Shown: positions 21,295-30,457 of the stretch, in pieces | How positions within the stretch are numbered: the stretch's first letter is position 1 | Layout of the letters: each line of letters starts with the position of its first letter | DNA from: Priapulus caudatus | Taxonomy: Eukaryota > Priapulida > Priapulimorpha > Priapulimorphida > Priapulidae | Length of the DNA stretch: 30,457 nucleotides | Direction: 5' to 3' | NCBI RefSeq assembly: GCF_000485595.1 | Contig: NW_014577128.1 | Location: 53,512 to 83,968, forward strand | Translations under genes and position numbers: made by a program | Notes under the pieces: generated by a model | The model's input: only the letters and a program-made list of their open reading frames with translations | Database searches by the model: none | What the model was told of the DNA's origin: nothing

Positions 21295-21462
21295 AGGCGT
21301 TCCCGGATGCGAGTTATAACTGTAGCTTCGAGCAAGGTTACTGCGGCTGGACGCACGGACTCTTCGATGATTTTCAGTGGCAGCGGATTCAGCACAGTGC
21401 CCCGTCCAAGCCCGTAGGAACTGGACCCAGCTTCGATCACACACTAGGTGTCGACCAAAGCG
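21295..21462 (+). CDS. MAM domain, exon 1 of 4 (second MAM)
   Basis: First MAM exon, phase 1 at both ends. It reads ASYNCSFEQGYCGWTHG, then DDFQWQRIQHSAPSKPVG, then FDHTLGVDQS. The C-x-F-E-x-x-x-C-x-W start, the D-D-F-x-W strand and the D-H-T motif are MAM hallmarks and supply conserved Cys 1 and 2. I place the donor at 'AGCG|gtacgg' because joining to exon 2 then gives DHTLGVDQSGYYVYME, the usual spacing. An earlier donor at 21447 (gtgtcg) is also in phase 1 and would drop five residues. The equivalent exon of the first MAM was not found in the window. Confidence 0.85.
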
Positions 21463-23295
21463 GTACGGAGTCTGTCACAATAACAAAAGTAGTGCATATA
21501 GTAAACATATTGACGTGACGACCATGTTTGTGAGCGACCATTATTTTGTTCCTGCTGTTATTTTGAATATGGCGTATGGCGTGAATTTGTCTCCCAGAAC
21601 ACGCCAAAGATCGCGTACGTTGAATAGAAGCATTTGCGCCTGAAATATTAAAAATCCGGTTGTCAAGCCGCGTCTTACGGAATTCGGAAAGTGTGTCAAC
21701 GCCGCCGTAGCATATTGCATGTAGTGTACGCAGCCGCCACCGCTCCCGCCGCGCGCGCGATGTTGAGATTGCATCTCGCTGCGTGCGAGGGGCTTCACAA
21801 TGCCGTCGTTGCTGCTGCGCGCGTGTGTGACGGAGCGACGGCGGGCGCGGCGGCGGGCGCGGCGGCGGGCGGCACGAGTGGCCAGGAAATGAATCCACGA
21901 CACGATTATACCCGCGACGGGAATTAGAGAGATGTCCACGAGAGCAACGCGCCGACTCTGTATTACGCGGCGCGATGAGGATGCTGGTAGATTCGCGTGT
22001 GCCCGCGTGATGTCGCGTCGAATATAGAGCGTGAAGATATCATCGGTGGCCGAGAGAGGGCAGCAGTGGTTGCAAACTCGCTCCGCGCGGACCGGGTTCG
22101 CTCGCTCGCAGAAAATGCGAAATGCAGACGAATAAATTAAGAAATGTGAATGGCACACGACAAGGCTACGTGGCACACGCACATTGTCCGTCAGAGAATG
22201 GACATAATGCAAACCAATTACACCGGTTATAGGACATTAATATACTAATCTAAACTTATCTAATTCCATCTCCGCTGGCTTACTATAATTGCTTGAGGCG
22301 AGACGGAGATGGAGCAGCGTGTATAGTTAGTTGCATGCACTGGCATGCATGCATGCGTGCGCGCAGCGTGCACGGGACGAGCGTATCTATCGCGGCGTCT
22401 ACTTATACTTAATGTATGCGGATTCATTAGCGTGACGTGTCTACTTTCTACGCGGGAATGAGTTTAAGAGTCGGTTCAGTCGTTTGAGGCACGAGCGCAG
22501 CGTTCGTCGATGCTAGGCAGTGACTATCGGAGATATATGCGCGGCTGTGGAGGGGAGTGGGAGGCAGTGCATGAGTAGCTAGGTCTTGCGACGTTCAGTG
22601 TTAACATCGCCAGCCACGCGGTATGCTAGCTGTACATTTGCCTATAGTGAAGTCATTGCGACTATAAGACTTTCACTGGGAGCACCGCGAATTCGTACGC
22701 ATTCTCAGGCGTTTACATCAGTGGCATCGATAGTATTAGTTCGCACCCTCCTGTATCAAACGCGATGGAAAGGCGAAGCACGCTGGATTCGCTATATATC
22801 GGGATTGTCCAGCAGCGTGGTATCAACTCGCGCATAGAAATCCCAGACTGAATAAATAAAGATTTCCTCTCTCTGGGAATAGAACGCACACAGCCGGCAG
22901 CCGGCGTGTAAGTACAACAAGATTCCATGGTTTAGTTATTTGTTAAACTTTTACCGGTGCGCTTTGCTTTCACGCAGCAGGCGTGCGTGCATGAACAAAT
23001 GCTCTAAATTTGTATTCGAGGTAACATGTCAAGCTTATCGAGATGGATGATCATGAGGGTAGAATGAAATGAGAGTTCGAACGTATCTGAACGTATGGAT
23101 ACTGGCGGAGAGACCGGAGTTAGTAAAAAGCGAAGCGCTAGTCTAGTCTAGTAAATCCTCTCGGACGGATGTGCGTGCATCACCCTGGCAGAAGAAGCAC
23201 CCTATGATTAGTGACCTAGTCAAACCTCGTCTAACTCATTTACAACAACGATCGGAATCTCTTGGTCCAATTCTCCAGTAACCGGAGCAATGTAT
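21463..23295 (+). other. Intron between MAM exon 1 and the minisatellite
   Basis: About 1.8 kb. It contains a GC-rich tandem tract at about 21835-21880 (ggcgggcgcggc units). A 223-codon minus-strand frame (22212-21541) crosses that tract, shows no domain, and is broken in the other arm, so it is not called. I see nothing else. Confidence 0.65.
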
Positions 23296-25361
23296 GATTG
23301 TTGCGGACTTCCTCATATTGTTGCGGACTCACTCATATTGTTGCGGCCTCCCCATATTGTTGCGGACTCACTCATATTGTTGCGGACTCACTCATATTGT
23401 TGCGGCCTCCCCATATTGTTGCGGACTCACTCATATTGTCGCGGACTCACTCATATTGTTGCGGCCTCCCCAAATTTGTTTTGCGGTCGCTCATTCATAT
23501 TATCGCGTTACTCACTCATATTGTTGGCGGCCTCCCAATTGTTGCCGGACTTCACTCATATTGTTGCGGGACTCCCCATTATTGTTGCGGCTCCCCTATA
23601 TTGTTGCGGACTACTCATTTGTTGCGGACTCCCCTATATTGTTGCGCGACTGCCCTCATATTATTGCGGACTCCCCCTATATTTGTTTCGGACTCCCTCA
23701 TATTGTTGCGGACTCCCCATATTGTTGTGCGACTCACTCATATTGTTTGCGCGGAATCCCGATATTGTTGCGGACTCATCAATTATCGCGGACTCCCATC
23801 ATATTGTTGCCGGCGTCACTCATATGTTGCGGACTCACTCTATTATCGCGGAGCTCACTCATATTGTTGCGGACTCCCCACAGTTGGGTTGCGGACTCAC
23901 TCCATATTATTGCGGACTCCCTATATTGTTAGTGGACTCACTCAGTATTGTGCGCGACTCCCCATATTGTTGCGGACTCACTCATTTATCGCGCGACTGC
24001 ACTCATATTGTTTGCCGCGGACTTCCGCCGTATATTTTGCGACTCCCGTCATATTATTGCGGACTCCCTTCTTTTTTCGTCGACTCACTATATTGTTGGG
24101 GACTCCCATAATTGTTGCGCGACTCACTCATATTACCGGACATCACTGCATATTGTTGCGACTCCCTATTTGTGCGGCTCCCTCATCATTATGGTTGCGG
24201 ACTCCCCTATATTGTTTCGCGACTCACTCATATTGTTGCGGACTCACTCATATGTATCGCGGTACGTCACTCTATTGTTGCGGACTCCCCATATTGTTGC
24301 GGACTCACTCATATTTGTTGCAAGACTCAACTCATATTGTTGGGATCCCCATCCCTTATGGGTGCTGCACTCACCTATTGTTGCCGAGCCCCATATTTGT
24401 TGCGGACTCCCCTATATTGTTGCGGACTCACTCATTGTTGCGGACTCACCTTCATATTGTTCGGAACTCCCGCTATATGCTGTTGCGGACTCACTCATTT
24501 GTTTGCGGATCCCCATATGTGCTTGGCGGCTCACTCATATTGTTGCCGACGCCTACACCATATTGTTGCGGACTCACTCATTTATCGCGACTCACCTCAT
24601 ATTGTTGCGGGACTCCCCATATTGTTGGCGGACTCACTCATATTGTTGGCAGGACGTCAACTCATATTGTTGCGACTCCCCTATATATGTTGCGTGATCT
24701 CCACTCATATTGTTGCCGGACGCCCCATATTGTTGCGCGACTCCCCTATATTGTGCCGGATCTCACACTCATATGTTGCGGAACTCCCTATATGTTGCGG
24801 AACTCACTCATATTGTTGCGCGACTCCCCTTATATTGTTGCAGAGCTCACTCATATTGTTGCGGACTCCCCATATTGTTTTGGACTACTGAATATTGTTG
24901 CCGACGCCCCCATATTGTTGCGGCACCCCTTTTTCCCCTATATTGTTGCGGACTCACTCCATTATTGTTGCGGAACTCCCATAGTTTGTTGCGGCCGTCA
25001 CTTCATATTGTTTGGCGGACTCCCTATATTTGGCGGCTCACTATATTGTTGCGGACTCCCCTATTATTGTTGCGCGACATCACTGCTATTGCTTTGCCGA
25101 CGCCCCCATATTGTTGGTGGACTCACTCATTATTGCTTGCCGGACGCGGCCTCTCATTGCGTTGCGGACTCACCATGTTGTTGCGGAACGGTGCCTCATA
25201 TTGTTGGATTTGTTGCGGGCCTCACTCATATTGTTTGCCGACGTCCCGCCCATATTGTTGTGGACTCCTAATATTGTTGCCGAGCCCCCATTAATTGTTG
25301 TGGACTCCCTCTTATTGTTGCGGCGACGCCCCCATATTGTGTGGACTCCCTCTTATTGTTG
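23296..25361 (+). repeat. ~20-bp minisatellite array, block 4 (plus orientation)
   Basis: About 100 units of the same repeat. The first ~170 bases are clean. Errors then become frequent to the end. The order of variants is as in block 2 reversed: 'ttgcggcctcccc' and 'ttatcgcggactcactca' forms near the start, 'ttgccgacgccccc' and 'ttgtggactccctc' forms near the end. The array lies in the intron before MAM exon 2 and stops about 115 bases before its acceptor. A 657-codon open frame runs through it but is a product of the repeat, not a gene. Confidence 0.94.
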
Positions 25362-25476
25362 GTAACCCCCTTTTGTATTCGAGAGCAGAGAGTCTGTTTT
25401 ACCTCGGCCGATATTTTACCAGCGGCCATGCAGTGTTGTACGCTCATTGTTTTGTTCTTCTATTCGTGTATTACAG

Positions 25477-25615
25477 GGTTATTACGTGGTACATGGAGTG
25501 AGTAGGCGTACCTCAGCAGCCTAACACTACAGCACGCGCCTTACTCACCTCGCTCCACCTAAAGCCCTGTCGGATGCTTCCAATTCTGGTATCACAATGT
25601 TCGGCACTGCCGTCG
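25477..25615 (+). pseudogene. Damaged copy of MAM exon 2 (second MAM), in expected gene order
   Basis: Counterpart of 18415-18546, here 139 bases instead of 132, so frame is lost (for example 'ggttattacgtggtacatgg' against 'ggtattacgtgtacatgg'). Acceptor (ttacag) and donor region are present. Its place, after MAM exon 1 and before exons 3 and 4, is the right one, so it is probably the real exon read with errors. Confidence 0.8.
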
Positions 25616-26069
25616 GTAGATGTAAAAGTTCAAATGGCCGTTCATCTCTAATCCGAGAGGTCGGCTGCTTCAGAAAGAATTTTCGGCCATCTATTTGTTT
25701 TAGTGACTGTAATATACAGGGGTTGAACTGTAATGCACGTGCTGCTCGCGTGCGAAGTGGTCTTGGGATACATGGGTCGTAGATTGGGAAAGCGCGGCGC
25801 GCTCAGCGTTGAATGAGTTAAAAACGGAGGCGGGCGCGAATCCAATAAGCTAAACGAGTAGTAAATACACGGCTATATTATAGCAGCAGAATGAGACATA
25901 GCGTGCTTCGTGAGGGACCGTGCGCCGGCTAGGAATTGAAAATCACGCCGCCTAACTTAATTATGTTACGCGTTCGCTCGCTGATGTATTTAGTTGGTTT
26001 ATCTGTTAGCTTATAAACCACAGGTGCAACGGACGTGCGCGAGTTGGCTTTCCTCTATTGATTATGCAG
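25616..26069 (+). other. Intron between damaged MAM exons 2 and 3
   Basis: Noisy copy of 18547-18973; no separate feature. Confidence 0.7.
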
Positions 26070-26205
26070 CGAACGTGGAGAATCTCGCCCAACTATGGTA
26101 AATGAGAATATACGGATACGATATGGGCGATGAAGTGGCGAATCCAGGCGACGGTCTGCGGGAAGCCCGTATTTTCGCTAGACAATATTACGGAGGTATA
26201 TCGAG
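26070..26205 (+). pseudogene. Damaged copy of MAM exon 3 (second MAM), in expected gene order
   Basis: Counterpart of 18974-19104, 136 bases instead of 131. GTLRIY and the GDQGDVW segment are split among frames by small insertions. Acceptor (attatgcag) and a strong donor (gtaagt) are kept. As for exon 2, this is the position needed to connect to exon 4 at 27366, and the damage looks like sequencing error. Confidence 0.8.
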
Positions 26206-26453
26206 GTAAGTAACTAACATTATTAGCGGTAAACAGTTTTCCCATGGCGCAGCCAGACAGCTTGCTGTCTTCCCTATTTAAATTACTTAAGTTAACTGGA
26301 TTAATTGTGATTGTTTGCCGAGAGCTCAGTTTAGTAAAAATCATGAGACACTAAATGCAATTGACAAAAACAAATTATATATTTTGAAAAATTAATGAAA
26401 GGATAATTAGATGAATAATTGAATATATGAGTAAGTGCAGCAGGCGAGGGAAG

Positions 26454-26872
26454 GCGGATGGAGAGATGCACTAGAGAGATATAAAGAGGTAGGAGTGAGA
26501 GAATGTAAGGGATTAGGAGAGGGAAAAGGAGAGAGAGAGGAGAGAGATAGAGAGAGAGAGAAAGAGAGGGCGGATGAATGATAAGAGAGAGAGATGAGAT
26601 CGAGGATGAGAGAGAGTAGAAAGGCCGAGAGGAGAGGCTATGGCTAGAGTGAGAGCAGACGAAGATTGAACGAGGATAGATGGTCAGATGAGAGATGGCA
26701 GAGAGTGAGGCAGGGAGAGGAGAGAGAGAAAGAGAGAGGAGCGAACGAGCAGGGAGAGAGAGAGACGGGCAGAGATAGAGAGAGGGAGAGAGCGCTGACG
26801 AGCGCGGATGAGCGCGACGAGCGAGAGAGCGAGGAGAGAAGGACAGAGAGCAGAGCGAGGAGCGGAAGCACA

Positions 26873-26926
<54 letters not shown>
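26454..26926. repeat. GA-rich microsatellite
   Basis: Imperfect GA-rich sequence to about 26875, then a perfect (GA)n run to about 26923. The imperfect part is a noisy copy of 19339-19716. Beyond it the sequence becomes clean and unique. Confidence 0.93.
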
Positions 26927-27365
26927 TGCGTGTCATTGATGTCTTTCCCGCTGTAAGTATGATTAGCCACGGCAGTACGTTGCAGAGACGCAAACACGCG
27001 CAACTTGCGCAAAGACAATCATTACTGTCTGCGTAATAGCCTCGCGAGCTAGCTAATGTGTACAAACACGTTTCACAATTTCCACATGGAGATGAAAACT
27101 TCAGATTACATTGTCCGTAAAAGCAGCTCGCAGGACTTGCCTCTGAGTCGCGCTCTAACTGTGTTGGACGCACATAATGAGCGACTTAATGAGTTCTGCT
27201 AGAATATTAGCCAACATACAACCCGAGCGCATGCACAAAGTGAACAGAGTAGGTCAAGAGGGAACGGAAGAAAGCTGGAAAAGAAATCTCTCCTCCAACC
27301 GCTAGGGTAGTACACTACAACACCCAAATATTCGATCGTACTAGTAAAAAATTATGTCCTTTTAG
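26927..27365 (+). other. Intron before MAM exon 4
   Basis: Unique sequence with no domain-bearing frame; ends at the acceptor 'gtccttttag'. Confidence 0.75.
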
Positions 27366-27468
27366 ATTATCATCGAAGGAGTGTGCGGTAACGGCTCCAG
27401 TGGCGACATCGCTGTCGACGATGTCGCCATCTACCGGAAGGAATGTAGCAGTCTTACGCCGACAACTG
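27366..27468 (+). CDS. MAM domain, exon 4 of 4 (second MAM)
   Basis: Phase-0 start after 'tgtccttttag'. It reads IIIEGVCGNGSSGDIAVDDV, then AIYRKEC and the linker SSLTPTT, ending at a phase-1 donor (G|gtaagc). It has the MAM terminal pattern (E-G-V-x-G, D-I-A-V-D-D) and the fourth conserved Cys. An extra Cys replaces the usual Arg in EGVRG (compare 3336-3441); a single C-to-T change would produce it. The exon is 103 bases against 106 in the first MAM. It completes MAM 2 when joined to exon 3. Confidence 0.87.
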
Positions 27469-28101
27469 GTAAGCTAGCTTGGCCTAGTATCGGTTACATC
27501 GCTTAGTATTAAGAACAAAGACAAGATATAATACAGACGCTCTTTCAACTTAAATCACATGTAAGACTTCCCTCCCCAACACACATGCTTACGGCGCAGG
27601 CACACACATGCTCGCGCACACATACACGCACGCACGCACACTGCACGTATACCTAAGCCAACTTGTCGGTGTGATACTGGCGGCTATGAGACAGGCGTCG
27701 GTAGCCATGCTTGACAGACATGGTTCGAGTGGTCGATGAGTCTAGAAGTGAATTAATTACGGCACGCACGGATAACAAGCTAAGAGTTGTGACGAACACA
27801 ACACGTGAAACGTACGTCCTCTGTGCAGCACACGTGGATGGATTCACCTAGCGGCCGTCGCTTGTCTGTATCCTCAGGTGATCCACATTATTACCTCATT
27901 AACCTACATGTATCATATACGACACAACATATATCCTCATTAATAATTCCTAGCGAAATTGCCAAGATGAGTGACCGTCGTCGTGGTCACGTGCTAAGCA
28001 GGTGAATCCCTCAGCATGAAGCCAGCACGCGCGTCAACGCGGTCGTATATCTGGCACGTCCCGCGCCGTTTGAGACGAGACCGCAGCGTCTATACATAAA
28101 G
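27469..28101 (+). other. Non-coding downstream stretch, part 1
   Basis: No further module recognised. A frame at 27805-28005 after 'atcctcag' has no domain and no cysteines. Short CA/GC-rich tracts occur near 27590-27640. Confidence 0.55.
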
Positions 28102-28143
28102 TCAGGGGTTAATAATGACAAATTTGACATTATTAACTCCTGA
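28102..28143. repeat. Palindrome with 21-bp arms, no loop
   Basis: 28102-28122 (tcaggggttaataatgacaaa) is followed directly by its reverse complement at 28123-28143 with two mismatches. The arm shares 15 of 19 aligned bases with the palindrome at 1682-1746, including the inner ATAATGACAAA, so the two look like members of one small inverted-repeat family. Confidence 0.6.
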
Positions 28144-30057
28144 TAAAGCGGGATCAATATTATGATATGATGTAATATTCCATGTATTATAATTAGGCAC
28201 GCAAGTGTCCGGAGACGCGCGGCTTTAGAAGGCTTTAGTGAATAATTACAGAAGAGCTTGTTGTAATAACGCCGCATAACCCTTTCCCGCCGTGCGGCGC
28301 CGAATCTTCTCTATTATGGCCGCCAGGAGGATTCGGCTCTATTGTAACTTCGGTGAAGAATTACGGCGCGGCCGTTTCTGATGATCGCTCGGCGGTTATC
28401 GATTCTGATAATGGATTTATTCGCGCGCAATTTGGCGGTTTTAATGATCCCCGTCTCAAATATTCGAAATATTGTTTACTTTATTGATCGCGCGCGTAAC
28501 AACTTTGCGGCATCGGCGCGCCGCCTGTCACCGGCGAAATGCGCATTTAAAACTGCGTAATCCGCGCAAAATTTCGCTTCCCCCCCCCCGGAGTTATTTC
28601 CACGCACCAGGCGGCGAAACCGCTTGACCGCATCAGCGTCGCCCCCTACCCCCTTGCAGCAATATCGTCATCGTTCTCGTCGCAAACAACAGTGGCGACA
28701 CTTGCAGCGCCGCCGCAACGCATCGACGACCTTGGCAGTGCAAAGGTCGCCGTTATTATTACACAGGGAGGCGATGAGCGTAATTCAATTCAGTAATCAC
28801 AGCACGCATCGCTGACTCCGGACCCCTTTATCATAACAATCGTAGGAAGTTACAACATCATAGGTCTGAAATGTCACAACTTTTCGAAGTGAATCGTCGT
28901 GCAAATGTTATATGTTATTTGAGACTTATGATAGTCGTAACTTGTTGCGATTTTTCTGACAATGCCCCTCCTACCTCCTTGTGTTTATCATCGTGTATAT
29001 CCTCCTGAGTGGCGTCTGTGCCGCTGTTTGTTTTACTGGTGTCGGTGTTTATATTTTACTAGTGTATATCTGCCGCGCTATTCGACTCAGGGGTTTTCCT
29101 CTCTGGCTTTCTCATCTGCTCCTTCTGTATATAGATTAATTACGTCCCCACCACTATTCTCACTCTTTCACTCACCATCGCCCACCCTCGTTCGCATGCC
29201 CCCCCTCTCTCTCTTCCTCTCCCCTCTCTCTTTCTCTTACGCTCTATCTATCTCTCGCTCTCTCTTTCTCTCTCGTACGAGCTGTGCAATTAATAACCAC
29301 GGTCATTAGGAGGTAGCTTGCGGAATTTTCTCTTCTTTCATCATCGATCTTTACAAATCAGCTAGGCGTTGATTATCGGCGCGCTGCAGCACTTATACAG
29401 AAAAAAAACATAAAGACAAGCCCATCCCTCTCGCGTAATCAGCTATTTCTAGCTCGTCATCAATCTCCGCGAACACACCTCGCTGACCCCTCGATGGCTT
29501 CCCTTCCCGGCTAGATCTCCGCCAACGGAAAATATAGACAGAGTAGATATAGGTACATTATATCAGAAGTAGATAATAGGGATTCTATTTCTACTGATTA
29601 TCTTTCTCTTCTGATTATATGCGGTATTCCCGTTGTCTTTCGCTATATCCTATATAATGGCGTCGCGCGGTGACGGTTTAAACCAACATCTGTCTGTTCG
29701 CGTCTGTTGCGACGGCGAGCGACGCGCGCCTGCGTCGTGTATACGTTGTGGGGAATCAGGAGCGAAGGGAGAAAGAGTCGAGCGAGAGGTTCGCGGCGTG
29801 CATGGTTAATTTAGCTTGTTTACGAGTAAAACGTCGCCATAGAGCACCCAGCCATAGCTTCACATGCGGATATTACGAAGAGGAGGAATTCACGATGTGG
29901 CGGGCCGGCTTATTTCAAACTGGTTAGGCATGTCACGGGCAAACCTAGATAGCTAGGGAGGTGTGCCTCGCCTCGCCGAACTAAATACAAATTCCAGGGC
30001 GCAGTTTTCGCGACGACACAATCTATAGTGTAACATATACACGTTCCGCGCGCACGT
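28144..30057. other. Non-coding downstream stretch, part 2
   Basis: CG-rich segments lie at about 28270-28760, with a C10 run near 28581. CT-rich low-complexity sequence lies at about 29160-29275. A 49-codon frame starting at 29658 after 'tatataatgg' is Arg/Cys-rich but matches nothing I know. I see no splice-bounded extracellular module here, so the gene's next exon lies beyond or is not recognisable. Confidence 0.5.
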
Positions 30058-30105
<48 letters not shown>

Positions 30106-30118
30106 TTTTCTATCTATA

Positions 30119-30175
<57 letters not shown>

Positions 30176-30207
30176 GTCTGTCTATCTATCTATCTATCGA
30201 TCGATCG

Positions 30208-30257
<50 letters not shown>

Positions 30258-30300
30258 ATATCTATCTATCAATCTATCTATCTATCGATCTATCTGTTTA

Positions 30301-30336
<36 letters not shown>

Positions 30337-30457
30337 ACTATCCATCGATCCATCCATCCATCCATCCATTTATCCATCCATCCATCCATCCATCCATCCA
30401 TCCATCCATCCATCCATTCATCCATCGATCCATCCATTCCATCCATTCATCCATCCA
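30058..30457. repeat. TCTA microsatellite passing into CCAT
   Basis: About 290 bases of TCTA units with interspersed TCGA and TCTG blocks, then about 110 bases of CCAT units running to the window edge. The stepwise unit changes (TCTA, TCTG, CCAT) suggest successive variant expansions. Confidence 0.97.

Larger units (their letters stand above)
19748..26453 (+). repeat. Large inverted repeat, right arm (plus-oriented copy)
   Basis: Reverse complement of 7659-14640. Its first part (to about 23460) reads cleanly, with Sushi and MAM exon frames open. The later part (most of the minisatellite and the exon 2/3 copy) is as noisy as the left arm. The spacer between the arms is about 5.1 kb. Confidence 0.9.

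Noticed and set aside
21541-22212. 223-codon minus-strand frame in the MAM intron
   Set aside because: No recognisable domain, crosses a GC-rich repeat, and is broken into unrelated frames in the mirrored copy (about 12110-12790).
23298-25271. 657-codon open frame on the plus strand, and similar frames of 577, 396, 386 and 303 codons on the minus strand at 5590-11136
   Set aside because: They follow the ~20-bp minisatellite exactly, change frame with every indel, and overlap other equally long frames on the same strand. They are repeat artefacts.
27805-28005. 66-codon frame downstream of MAM exon 4 as a further exon
   Set aside because: It has an acceptor-like 'cctcag' but no cysteines or domain pattern, and nothing to confirm it.
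28299-28337. Small inverted repeat (gccgaatc / gattcggc)
   Set aside because: Only 8-base arms with a 23-base gap in CG-rich sequence; expected by chance.
29658-29807. 49-codon frame after a TATA-like 'tatataatgg'
   Set aside because: Short, Arg/Cys-rich by CG-rich composition, no family match, no other promoter evidence.

Overview
The window is animal (metazoan) genomic DNA, almost certainly from an invertebrate. It has short exons split by GT-AG introns, many long microsatellites, a minisatellite array, and exons for extracellular modules (MAM, thrombospondin type 1, Sushi/CCP). I see no bacterial operons, phage genes, CRISPR arrays or RNA genes. The species cannot be named from the sequence.

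Layout: positions 1-5556 read cleanly. They hold a decayed ~370-bp tandem repeat, then three of the four exons of a MAM domain (2108-2242, 2810-2946, 3336-3441) and a thrombospondin type 1 exon (3991-4173). From 5557 to 7633 lies a block of a ~20-bp minisatellite in minus orientation plus its flank, ending at a 25-N assembly gap (7634-7658). After the gap comes a large inverted duplication: 7659-14640 is the reverse complement of about 19748-26453. Between the arms are microsatellites, a Ser/Thr-rich candidate exon on the minus strand (16575-16953), and a third copy, clean and on the plus strand, of MAM exons 2 and 3 (18415-18546, 18974-19104) behind a short clean stretch of the minisatellite. 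The plus-oriented arm holds two Sushi exons (19947-20144, 20690-20854), the first exon of a second MAM domain (21295-21462), a ~2-kb minisatellite, and indel-damaged copies of MAM exons 2 and 3. The last MAM exon is at 27366-27468. From 27469 to the end there is non-coding sequence closing in a TCTA/CCAT microsatellite.

The exons look like parts of one plus-strand gene for a secreted or membrane-anchored mosaic protein, in the order MAM - TSP1 - (perhaps a Ser/Thr-rich linker) - Sushi - Sushi - MAM. Every domain boundary I could place is at a phase-1 intron, the classic arrangement for shuffled extracellular modules. The first Sushi domain is extremely basic: 21 Lys/Arg and no Asp/Glu in 66 residues.

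The duplicated blocks need caution. Their differences are mostly small insertions that break the same exons open elsewhere in the window. That is what uncorrected long-read sequence used to fill a repeat gap would look like, and a missed-adapter (hairpin) read would give the inverted layout. I think the inverted repeat is more likely an assembly artefact than a real palindrome, but sequence alone does not settle it. The very long open frames inside the minisatellite are not proteins.
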